Assembly (NCBI GenBank): GCA_012514035.1
Contig: JAAZBB010000075.1
Span: forward strand, 64,876 to 124,717
Direction: 5' to 3'
DNA from: Lentisphaerota bacterium
Lineage (GTDB): Bacteria; Verrucomicrobiota; Kiritimatiellia; CAIQIC01; Lenti-01
Length of the DNA stretch: 59,842 nucleotides
Shown: positions 32,634 to 41,300 of the stretch, piece by piece
How positions within the stretch are numbered: the first letter of the stretch is position 1
Layout: each line of letters begins with the position of its first letter
Notes under the pieces: model-generated
What the model was told of the DNA's origin: nothing
The model's input: the letters and a program-made list of their open reading frames with translations, nothing else
The model's database searches: none
Made by a program: the position numbers and the translations under genes

Positions 32634-34179
32634 TCATTCGACAGCGTTGAGCACATTGGCGGAGAGCGTTTCGGCGACCGGATCAAATGCCGCAGGATAT
32701 TGAAGAGCATCGCGGATTGACTCCATTAGATCGCCCGGAGAGCGGCTTTCGCGGATGATCCGCGGGAGGTCGGCGTAGCGTTTGCGGAAGTGCCGCGCGA
32801 CGGCCGCGGAGGCTGAATCGGCGATGGCGTCCGGGGCCAGGTCCAGGTCATCCGCGGTAGAACTCGCGGCGAAAAAAGGGACGGCCGCCGACCTCCTGGC
32901 CGGCGGCGTGGGCGGTGGTGACAACCGGGATCTGGGCGGCCTTGCGCTGGATGGGGTATCCGATGCGTTCGGAGAGGACGGGGAGAGCTTCGTCGGCGGG
33001 TTCGAGTCCGGAATCGGAAAGGGTTTTGACTCCGTCGAGGGTTCGGGAAATTTCCTCGGTGGTATCGCCAGCGAAGGAGATGTTTGGCGGGCGTCCGGAG
33101 TAGCCGTTAAGGAGGAGCCACTGGGCGACGATCTGAGTCCGGATGGTTTCGCCCAGGAGGCGGGAGTCGAACTTGCGGACATCGTCGCGGACTTCGCCCT
33201 GGAGGTCTGCGGTTCCGTCGCCCATGCCGGTGTTCGAGGCGATGGACGAAAGGGTCTGACCGAGGATGATGCGGGAGATTTCGGCTCTGCAGTGGGCCTT
33301 GAACTTCTCGAATCCGTCGCCGGATGCGCCGGTGGCCTCCTTGAGTTCGATCGTGGAGGCGTCGGAGATGACGAGCCCGCCGAGCTGGGTGGCGAGAGAG
33401 ATGGCCGCTTCGAGGATGTTGCGGTCGTTGTCGTTGTCCGAGTCGGCATGGCCGACGATGAAGGGTGCGCCGTAGCGTTCGAGGAATCGCGCCCACCATG
33501 TGGTGGAGGCGCCGGACAGGAGGGCGAGGAAAAAGATTGAGCGCATGGGGCCGCCGTAGCGGTCCGGGGCGGAGATCATGTGGCCGCGATGTTCGATGTA
33601 GCGGTTGCGATCGAGCGGCGGGGCGTCGCGGAAGCCGCCGAAGGAGACGCCGTCCGTTTCGCTGACGATGGGGAGGCCGTCGTGGTTCCAGTGGATTAGG
33701 CGGTATGGGACGGGAACGATTTCGACGAGGGCGGTCCGGCGGCCGAGTTCGGGCCGGTGTGGATCTGCGGGGCCGAAGACCTTTTCGGCGATGGTGACGG
33801 GGTAAATGCAGCCGTCCATGAGATGAGTGAGGGAGAGGAAGAGGGAAGGGAGGTTTTGCAACATAGCCTCGGCGGCGTCGGCGGCCTCGACATCCTTTTT
33901 CTCGGTGGACCAGGGGGTGACGGTCAGGTCGTCGCCGAGGACGGCGTTCTTGCGCTTGAACAGTTCGGCCTGAATGTGGCCGTCCTGAAGGATGACGGTT
34001 CGGCAGAGGCGCCAGAATTCGGCGCTGTTGCCGTTTTCGGATGCGCGGATGACGGAGACGACCTTGTCCACGTCGAGACCGGAGAAGCTGAGGGGGATTT
34101 CGTGGCGGCTGCCGATTGGGGTGATGCGGCCGCGTTTGGGCTGCTTGCGAAATCCCGAAAAGAGGTCTTTGATTTTCAT
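32634..34179 (-). pseudogene. Mu gp29-like (DUF935) phage portal protein, interrupted by a frameshift
   Basis: Residues 1-443 (34179 to 32848) form a DUF935 portal: IRASENGNSAEFWRLCRTVI, DGHIQAELFKRKNAVLGDDL, YRLIHWNHDGLPIVSETDG, WWARFLERYGAPFIVGHADS and RIILGQTLSSIASNTGMGDG. The frame stops soon after GGRPFFR. In the next frame, a good C-terminal portion begins at exactly that point (PFFAASSTADDLDLAPDAIA, then ARHFRKRYADLPRIIRES) and ends at 32634. The shift lies at a run of six A on the plus strand (32872-32877); removing one base joins the two parts to about 515 residues. It could be a mutation, a sequencing error or, less likely, +1 recoding. The portal is the DNA gate of the phage head. 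Confidence 0.85.
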
Positions 34180-34182
34180 GCT

Positions 34183-34600
34183 CTATGCTCCCATGCAGCG
34201 CATTTGACGGAGGCCGCGGCTTTGGCCGGTCGAGATTGCCTTGGCGTAAACGGGCCCTCCGCCCCCGCCCTTGGAGAGGGCGTGGTAGGCGAGCTTGCCG
34301 GCATCGAAGGTATCACCGTGGTTCCCGGCGTTATCGAGTTCGTTGTCGAATCCGCCCTTAACCTTTTTTGCCAGGCGGCGGTCATCCTTGATCCAACGGT
34401 CCGGGGCGATGGCGATCCCGCGGTCGTCGTAGGCGTCGACGTATCGGTTTCCGAGGAAGGTTTTGAGTTTGATCTTCTGCCCCATGTGTTCGATGGCGGT
34501 CGAGGAATCGCAAAGCATGACGCGTGTGAAGCGGGAGAATTTCTTCTTGGTCTGGGCGGCGAAATACTTTTCGTTCGTGGCGTCGATGGCGAGGCCGGCA
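34183..34600 (-). pseudogene. Phage terminase large subunit (Mu gp28-like), C-terminal remnant
   Basis: About 139 codons of good minus-strand coding sequence end 3 nt before the portal start, as terminase genes do. Residues such as LAIDATNEKYFAAQTKKKFS, RVMLCDSSTAIEHMGQKIKL, APDRWIKDDRRLAKKVKGG and NHGDTFDAGKLAYHALSKG resemble the end of the nuclease domain and the closing D-x-F/W-A-x-A-L-A-like motif of phage terminases. The ATPase domain and start codon are missing: the frame loses coding character at about 34600, where a plus-strand gene begins instead. It is a broken gene, with no sign of a functional start. Confidence 0.7.
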
Positions 34601-34654
34601 AGATCTTTGCCGACATCGTCGCCGAGTCTTCTGGCGGACAGTATTTCGCCGCCC
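34554..34654. repeat. Imperfect palindrome at the junction of two opposed, broken phage genes
   Basis: GTATTTCGCCGCCC at 34641-34654 recurs as its exact reverse complement at 34554-34567. The two arms are equidistant from a centre at 34604, which itself lies in GGCAAGATCTTTGCC (34597-34611). Both arms encode the residues YFAA on their own strand. The remaining arm positions match in about 25 of 44 places. Confidence 0.75.
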
Positions 34655-34938
34655 TCAGCGACCAGTTCGGCGAGGAGTTCTCGCTCCGCATGGCCGAGGC
34701 CCTGGCCCCGACTGAGGCCGCCGGCGCAGCCGGAAACCAGCCCGGCGTCGCCGGGGCCGGATCACCTGTCGAGACCGCATCGGACCGCTGGGCCCGCGTC
34801 GGCGCGTTCGTCGGCTCTACCGTTGACGCCCAGGCACTGGACTATGCCCGGAAAACGGCCGACAACACCACCCTGCTTGGCCGAACCGCCGGCCGAATCG
34901 AATCCGTCATTTCGCGCATGGAGCCGGCCACGGTATGA
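34600..34938 (+). pseudogene. Phage gene of unknown function, 5'-truncated
   Basis: About 112 codons of coding-like sequence end at a TGA that overlaps the next ATG (ATGA). The translation reads KIFADIVAESSGGQYFAALS, DQFGEEFSLRMAEALAPTEA and, near the end, ASDRWARVGAFVGSTVDAQA and RIESVISRMEPATV. The frame stays open far upstream but only as the complement of the portal and terminase genes, so the real 5' part appears to be lost at the palindrome. Translation could also begin at ATG 34690, giving 82 residues. I do not recognise the family; coupling to the following gene argues for a phage structural operon. Confidence 0.5.
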
Positions 34939-35726
34939 GCCTGATTAAAAAGGGCAATCTGGCGCCTCGCGACGCCGCCGAAGGGTCGGAGATCATCGAG
35001 GGCGTCGAGGGGAATTCCGGCACGCTGATTCGCCGCGGCGACTACGACGCCCTGGTCGCCGCCCGCCCGGCCGCCGGAACCCTCATCTCCACCATGGGCG
35101 CCATGCTCAATGTGGTCTCCACCCGCCTGGTCAAAGGCCGCGGCGGTCTTGGTACGCTGTACATTCAACTCGGCGACGGCGACGTGACCGGCGAGGGCCT
35201 CACCACCGCCGCCGACCGCACCGAGACCACCGAGCTGGACTACTCTCTCATGGAAAAGCCGCTCGAAGCTCACCCGCTTTTCGCGGAGCTCTTTTCCGGA
35301 ACCGGCTACCTCATCGTCAAGAAGTGGGAGTCGATCCCCGTCGAGGCGATTATCCGGAAAACGAATTTCCAGATTCCAAAAACCGACAACGCGGATCCGA
35401 AAACGGATTCCGATTGGGAGGACATCACGGACGATACCGCGCTGCTCTACTGCCAGAAAAAGCTCAAGGGCATAGAATCCTACTTCCTCCAGGTTCCCGT
35501 TGTCCGGAAAACGTCCGTCCTGAAAAAAGCCGCCACCGCCTCCAAGTGCGGGCAGCGCGACACCCCGCCTGAGTTCGATTCCGTCCAGGACGCCTGGCTC
35601 AAAACCGCCGACAAGATGGTCCGGACCGGCGCCAAGGGTACTTGGGAGCGCATGGAGGAGTGGACCGGCTTCGACGAGCTGGATCCCGACCTGTATCCGG
35701 GAGCACCCGAAGAGCCCGAGGAGTAG
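34935..35726 (+). CDS. Phage-type protein of unknown function
   Basis: 263 residues, ATGA-coupled to the truncated gene before it. The N-terminal 110 residues (LIKKGNLAPRDAAEGSEIIE, RRGDYDALVAARPAAGTLIS, GRGGLGTLYIQLGDGDVTGE) look mixed alpha/beta. The middle has ELDYSLMEKPLEAHPLFAEL and the end DAWLKTADKMVRTGAKGTWE, then ERMEEWTGFDELDPDLYPG and an acidic tail. No signal peptide or membrane segment is seen. I cannot name a family; by position between portal/terminase and putative virion genes, a head or tail component is likely. Codon use is strongly G/C at third positions. Confidence 0.65.
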   Translation: MSLIKKGNLAPRDAAEGSEIIEGVEGNSGTLIRRGDYDALVAARPAAGTLISTMGAMLNVVSTRLVKGRGGLGTLYIQLGDGDVTGEGLTTAADRTETTELDYSLMEKPLEAHPLFAELFSGTGYLIVKKWESIPVEAIIRKTNFQIPKTDNADPKTDSDWEDITDDTALLYCQKKLKGIESYFLQVPVVRKTSVLKKAATASKCGQRDTPPEFDSVQDAWLKTADKMVRTGAKGTWERMEEWTGFDELDPDLYPGAPEEPEE

Positions 35727-35730
35727 GCAC

Positions 35731-36348
35731 ATGCCCTCTCTGCCACGCCCACCGCGCCGAGGCCAGTCCCTGGCGGATGCCAACCTCCCCGAGATCATCG
35801 CGCGCCTGATTGACTACGTCCGTTCCATCACCCCCCGCAGCTCGCCGACCGTCCGCGTCTCAATCACATCTTCCGGAACAACCCTGTCCGTTCCAAAATC
35901 ACCGCCGCGATCCGGATCCGGGGCCGGGTCCACGTCCCCATACGCATCATACTTCCGCGTAAAAGACGCATCGTATGGAGGAAACTGCCTGATTGGGGTG
36001 GACAATGGACAGGCGACCGGATCTTACTGCGGCGGCGTCTATATCAACGGATCGTATGCACCGACGCTAAATTATACCGACCTGTCTTCGAGAGCGGAAG
36101 CCGGAACGGTCTATGTCTGGCTCGTATCTTATATCACAACAACAGGGGCTTATTCGGTGATCTACACAACCGATTCCGATGCCCCGCCAACCGTAACGAG
36201 CCTTGCTCAATCAACGCAACTTCTGGGTCGGGTGCAAATCTCCTACAACGAGGACGACAGCACCTACTACATTTCAAACATCAATCAGGACTATCTGCGC
36301 GGAGGCGAGCATCATGTCGTGCTGATTGCCCCGTGCGCCATCTCGTAG
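35731..36348 (+). CDS. Phage virion-like protein of unknown function
   Basis: 205 residues with GAGGAG 9 nt before the ATG, inside the end of the previous gene. A basic, Pro-rich N-terminus (SLPRPPRRGQSLADANLPEI) leads to a helix with IIARLIDYVRSITPR. The rest is Ser/Thr/Tyr/Gly-rich and beta-like (SYCGGVYINGSYAPTLNYTD, AGTVYVWLVSYITTTGAYSV, VQISYNEDDSTYYISNINQD). This composition is usual for tail-associated or receptor-binding proteins, but I see no diagnostic motif. The G+C content falls visibly in the second half compared with the previous gene. Confidence 0.6.
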   Translation: MPSLPRPPRRGQSLADANLPEIIARLIDYVRSITPRSSPTVRVSITSSGTTLSVPKSPPRSGSGAGSTSPYASYFRVKDASYGGNCLIGVDNGQATGSYCGGVYINGSYAPTLNYTDLSSRAEAGTVYVWLVSYITTTGAYSVIYTTDSDAPPTVTSLAQSTQLLGRVQISYNEDDSTYYISNINQDYLRGGEHHVVLIAPCAIS

Positions 36349-36357
36349 GCCGGCGAC

Positions 36358-37773
36358 GTGTACATTTGGAGGCAAATTCAGAATGGCGCGCCGTTCATCG
36401 TCAGGCCCCTGGGTCCAAACGAGCCGGAGGAAATAGAGCGCCGGGCATATGGTTGCCAGATATGCCCGTGCGACGGGGCGTGGTACATCAAAACCACATG
36501 CCCATGCAACAACTGTTCCTCTTTCATGTGCAAGATGCAGGCCGGGAGAAACGCGCTAGAATGCGATGGATCAACCCTGGCCTGGTACTTTGGCGAATGC
36601 GATCTGCCGTTTAATTACCCAGTGCCCCTGCATTCGATAGAGATGAAGCGAAAGAGCATAACCTCCGCAGGGGAGCAGGGCGTCATTTCCGCAGACGAGG
36701 CGGTACATGCGATCAAGGGATCATATATTTCATCCATCCTGCACGAAATTATCCCGCCATTTACAGGGGTTGCCTCATGCCGGGCTTGGCTGGATGAGAG
36801 TCCGATCACTTTGCAGGGGGCATCCAACTTCGAGATCATAAACAATGTCCCACGCTTTGCCGGTGACAACACGATGGACAAGACGGACAAGACCGGAAGC
36901 TGCGAGTCAGAGATTTTGCTGACATCCTCTTCCGCCCCGCCGCAACTCTTAACTGCTGGGATTTGGAATCTCGACCTCGAAGTGATAATGACGGCTCAGG
37001 GCGACCTTGAGGTGATGGACGGGACACAGGAAACATACATGTGCAGAACGGCCATTATATGCTGGGACTTGCCGTCATCGGCGGCTGCGCTTGGGTCTTT
37101 ATTCGCCGTCCCGCAAGCCGATGCCGATGGGTGTTTCATCATCGGCAACAGCGGCATCCAGTATTATCTGGAAGACCCTTTTTCCGACTATACCCTTGGG
37201 CCGTACAACACCAAGGAAGAGGCCCAATACGTTCTTGTGGAGTGGGGCGACTTTATCGGTGCGGTCGCTGGTAGCTGCGCGTGTCCGAATGGTTGCGGGG
37301 ATGGCGTAGTCATCTTACCAGACGGTTTTCAGGGGGCTTCTGGAGAATGGGAAGACATGATGTCTTTCGCTGGCCCGGAAGAGGCCGGATGGGGCTGTGA
37401 TTTATTCCCATTCGTGTTTGATGTCACAGAACCAGAAAACACTGGTAATTGTGAATATCGGCTTCGGATAGAAAACTACAAAACCGGACAGACGACATAC
37501 GCTCCAATTGGATCGGGAACCTACCCGCCCTGCACCAGCGTAACGATTCAGGGAAAATATAGCGGGGAAGAACCGGATATTGGCGACGGATTTCCATCCG
37601 GCGAGGCCTACCCGCTAGGCGAACCGCCGCCGATCTGCGTCTTGGCAGATGAAGAGAGTGAATACTACGAGCGTCCGTATGAGTACGCCCACGAACCGTA
37701 TTCGGCCCCAGAGGGAATCCCGTCAAACTCCGCAGAGCTTGCGGATTACATCGCATGGATGGGCGGTCAATAA
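36358..37773 (+). CDS. Cysteine-rich phage-type protein of unknown function
   Basis: 471 residues from a GTG at 36358, the only plausible early start. Cysteines are frequent and often in CxC or CxxC pairs: CQICPCDGAWYIK, TCPCNNCSSFMCKMQ, ECDGSTLAWYFGECDLP, GSCACPNGCGDGVVI. Such spacing could bind metal or form disulfides on a surface-exposed protein. The rest is Gly/Asp/Thr/Tyr-rich with beta character. There is no signal peptide. It follows the virion-like gene by 9 nt and overlaps the next gene in TAATG. No family is recognised; a tail or fibre component is a guess from context. Confidence 0.6.
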   Translation: MYIWRQIQNGAPFIVRPLGPNEPEEIERRAYGCQICPCDGAWYIKTTCPCNNCSSFMCKMQAGRNALECDGSTLAWYFGECDLPFNYPVPLHSIEMKRKSITSAGEQGVISADEAVHAIKGSYISSILHEIIPPFTGVASCRAWLDESPITLQGASNFEIINNVPRFAGDNTMDKTDKTGSCESEILLTSSSAPPQLLTAGIWNLDLEVIMTAQGDLEVMDGTQETYMCRTAIICWDLPSSAAALGSLFAVPQADADGCFIIGNSGIQYYLEDPFSDYTLGPYNTKEEAQYVLVEWGDFIGAVAGSCACPNGCGDGVVILPDGFQGASGEWEDMMSFAGPEEAGWGCDLFPFVFDVTEPENTGNCEYRLRIENYKTGQTTYAPIGSGTYPPCTSVTIQGKYSGEEPDIGDGFPSGEAYPLGEPPPICVLADEESEYYERPYEYAHEPYSAPEGIPSNSAELADYIAWMGGQ

Positions 37774-38150
37774 TGCCATGCTGCGGACAACATTCTGGCA
37801 ACGGTTCGGGTGCGGTAGATCGCCGTGTTGGGAACGAGAACTACATCCGGCCCGATGAGCCGTGCGTACTGTGCGCCGAGAAGCACCTATCGACGGCCTA
37901 TGCGCTGGCGAAGGAAAACGGCTACGAGTCCATCAACCGGCACGCTATCATCGGGCAACTGGTGGCGGCAAGCTGGCATTTGTATGCCGACAATTCCGCC
38001 ATCGCCGGAAAGATTAGGGACATCCGGCACTTGATCCAGAAGCGCAGGGAGGCGGAAGTGGACTGGAACACAGTCCTGGTTGAAGTTGACGCGCTCGCCT
38101 CGCGGGAAACCCGCGACACCTCCGCTGCCCCTTCGCAGACCACGCCCTGA
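37773..38150 (+). CDS. Small phage-type protein with CxxC-EKHL motif
   Basis: 125 residues; its ATG at 37773 overlaps the upstream TAA (TAATG). The N-terminal MPCCGQHSGNG and the following EPCVLCAEKHLSTAYALAKE form a possible zinc-binding site. The downstream helices NRHAIIGQLVAASWHLYADN and KIRDIRHLIQKRREAEV follow. A CxxCxEKHLxxA module before an LVAAxxH helix is known to me from small unnamed proteins of tailed phages. Its role is unknown. It is the last phage-like gene; beyond it lie 159 nt without a gene, including a ten-G run at 38235-38244. Confidence 0.65.
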   Translation: MPCCGQHSGNGSGAVDRRVGNENYIRPDEPCVLCAEKHLSTAYALAKENGYESINRHAIIGQLVAASWHLYADNSAIAGKIRDIRHLIQKRREAEVDWNTVLVEVDALASRETRDTSAAPSQTTP

Positions 38151-38309
38151 TGCCCCCTTTTGACCCTTAACCTTTCGCCTCCCAGACCCTTTTCATTCTT
38201 TTTCGCCGTTTACAAGTCCTTCTGCGGGCGGGGCGGGGGGGGGGCGGTTCACGGTATCGTGCCGAGGACGCGGAGCCCGGCGTCAGGATGAACGCCCGCC
38301 GCCTGGCCC

Positions 38310-41300
38310 TCAACCAAGTTCGATGACGGCGTGGCGTTCGCGACCGTCATCGACCAGATGGATCTTCCGGTCTGGCTGTTCGGCCCCGTCCACCAGGACC
38401 CGGCGGGTGTTCCACGTTTCATCGCCCGTCTTCTGGAGTTGGACGTGGTAGAAGGTGTTGCGGTAGCGATAGGTGAACTTGAAACCAGTCCAGCCGGGGG
38501 GGAGGAGCGGATGGAAGCTGAGGAGATCCGTTTCGAGCCGCAGACCCAACAGGTCTTCGACAAGCAGCCGGTAGAGCCAGGCGGCGGATCCCGTATACCA
38601 ACTCCAGCCGCCTTGTCCTTCGTGGCCCGGGGCGGTGTATAGGTCGGCCGCCAAAACATACGGTTCAAGCTGATAGGTTTGGACATGCTCGGGGGTGTCG
38701 CCGTGGCGGATGGGATTGAGATACTGAAAGATTTCCCAGGCGACGTCGCCCTGCCGCAGGGCGGCAAAAGCCATGGCGACCCACACGGCGGCGTGGGTGT
38801 ACTGTCCGCCGTTCTCGCGCACGCCCGGAACGTAGCCCTTGATGTAGCCGGGGTCCCAAGGCGCGACATCGAAGGGCGGATCGAAAAGCCGCACGAGACG
38901 ATGGTCGCGGTCCACCAGCCGGTCAAGGACCGCTTGCATCGCGGTGCGGGCGCGCTGCGGATCGGTGCCGCCGGCCAGCACCGCCCAGCTCTGGGGAATG
39001 GAATCGATCCGGCATTCGGGGCTTTCGACGGAGCCCAGGGGCGTGCCGTCGTCGAAGAAGCCGCGCAAATACCATTGCCCGTCCCAGGCATGTTGATCGA
39101 GGTTGGCCGCCAGGGTCCGGGCCTCGTTTGCGCAGGTGGCGGCAAAGGCGGCATCGCCGCGCCGCGCGGCCAGCGCTCCGAAATCGCGCAGGACCCGCAG
39201 CAGGAAGAAACCCAGCCAGACGCTTTCGCCCCGGCCCTGGTGGCCGACGCGGTTCATGCCGTCGTTCCAGTCGCCGGAGCCGATGAGCGGCAAGCCGTGG
39301 CGTCCGCAGCGGAGAGCATGCCGAATGGCGCGCTGGCCGTGTTCATAGAGCGAGGCGGTCTCCTCGGTGACCCGGGGCTGGTCATATACCGATTCCTCGT
39401 TTTCGGCGGGAGGCCGGGCATCGAGAAACGGCCGGGTTTCATCCAGGATGCCGGTATCGCCGGTCACGGCCACGTAGTGGCACAGGGCGAAGGGCAGCCA
39501 GAGCAGGTCGTCGGTGATGCGGGTGCGTACGCCGCGGCCGATGGGCGGATGCCACCAATGCTGCACGTCGCCATCCCGGAACTGGCGGGAGGCGGACAAC
39601 AGCAGGTGTTCGCGGGTGAGCCACGGACACTCGCGGAGGAACGCCAGGGAATCCTGCAACTGGTCGCGGAAGCCGTAGGCTCCGCCGGACTGGTAGAACC
39701 CGGTGCGTCCCCAGAAGCGCGAGGACAGGATCTGGTAGAGCAGCCAGTGGTTGACCAGGAAATTGACGGAGGAATCCGGGGTTTCCACATAGATGCCGCC
39801 GAGCTGGTGCTGCCAGAAGGTCCAGACTTCCTCCAAGGCCCGGCGGGCGCCGCTGACACCGCCCTGGTGGCGCAGCCAGCCGCGGGCCTCGTCTTCCGTG
39901 CGCGCGGCGCCCAGACTGAACACCACCTGGATCTGCTCGCCAGGTGGAATCTCGAACCGGGCCTGGATGGCCGCGCAGGGGTCCAGTCCCGCCCCGACCC
40001 GGTTGGACAAGTGCTCGCGCCGCAGGGCGGCGGGGGCGTCCAGCGACCCGTTGCGCCCGATGAATTCCGTGCGGTCGGCGGTCAGCGTCCGGTCTTCGCC
40101 GCTGCAGTGGAAGAATGCGAGGCGGTCGGCGAAATCCAGACTGAAGGCGTTCTGGGCGAAGATGGCGCCGCTCTGGGGATCGAGGCGCGTGACGACATGC
40201 ATGGCGTTTTGGTCCCGATTTTCGCCCAGAACCCATTCACAATAGCCCGTGAGGCTGACGCGCCGGGGCCGGTTGGTGGTGTTGCGCAGGGTGATGGCGG
40301 TGAACTTGAGCGGGGCGCCGATGGCCACATAAACGGTGGTTTCGGAGAACAGGCCCGCATCAGCCCGCTCAAACACGCTATAGCCGTGCCCGTGCCGGCA
40401 GATGCAGGGCGTCGAGGCGCGCGCGGGACCGGGCATGGGTGACCAGCAACGGCCGGTTTCTTCGTCCCGGATGTAGAACGCCTCGCCGCTCGGGTCTTCC
40501 AGGGCGTCGTTGTGCCATGGCGTCAGACGGAACTGGTGGGCGTTCTCGCTCCAGGTCGAGGCGCTGCCCGACTCGCTGATGACGGTGCCGAAAGTCGGAT
40601 TGGCCAGGATGTTGACCCACGGAGCAGGAGTTCTCTGGCCGGGCTCGAGCTGGATGATGTACTCGCGGCCGTCGCGGGTGAAGCCGCCGAGGCCGTTGTA
40701 AAATTCCAATTCCCGGCGGGGCAGGGGGACCGGGGCCTCGGGTTTTCCCGGCTCGCGTTCGGGAGTCAGTTCGGGAATGTCCGGTTCGGACACGACCCGG
40801 CGGTCGATTTGTTCTTCCAGGGCCCCGTAGCGGTCGCTGAACACCAGCCGCGCCACGGCCCGGAACAGGATGCGGTCTTCCTCGGGCACCTGGTCGATGT
40901 TGCGCGCAAAGATGCCGCCTGGCTGGTCGAGCAACTTGCCCTCCGTGCCGGCCTGCACCAGGCCGATGATGGCGTCGAGCAGGTCCTGGCGATAGCCCGC
41001 GAAGGCCTCGGACCAGATGACGAGATCCACCTCGAGGCCTTTTTGGCGCCAGTACGTGTGGGCCTGCACCAGGTTGCGGACGAGATCGAGATTGGCGGCG
41101 TCGGTGATGGACAGCAGGACAATGGGCCGGTCGCCTGATATGCCATAGCTCCAGAGCGCAGCCTGGTTCTTGCGGTTGGCGGCGATAATGCTGGCGCGGC
41201 CGCGGCGATGTGGGCCGGCGAAAAACAGCGAGCCGGCCAGCCGGGCATAGTTCTGGACATCCGCCTCGCGGACGCGCAACTGATGCAACAGCACCTGGCT

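Noticed and set aside
32872-32877. Programmed +1 frameshift in the portal gene
   Set aside because: Mu-type portals are not known for recoding and no stimulatory element is obvious; mutation or read error is simpler.
33757-34600. Upstream part of the plus-strand frame that ends at 34938
   Set aside because: Here it is only the complement of the portal and terminase genes; coding character on this strand starts at about 34600.
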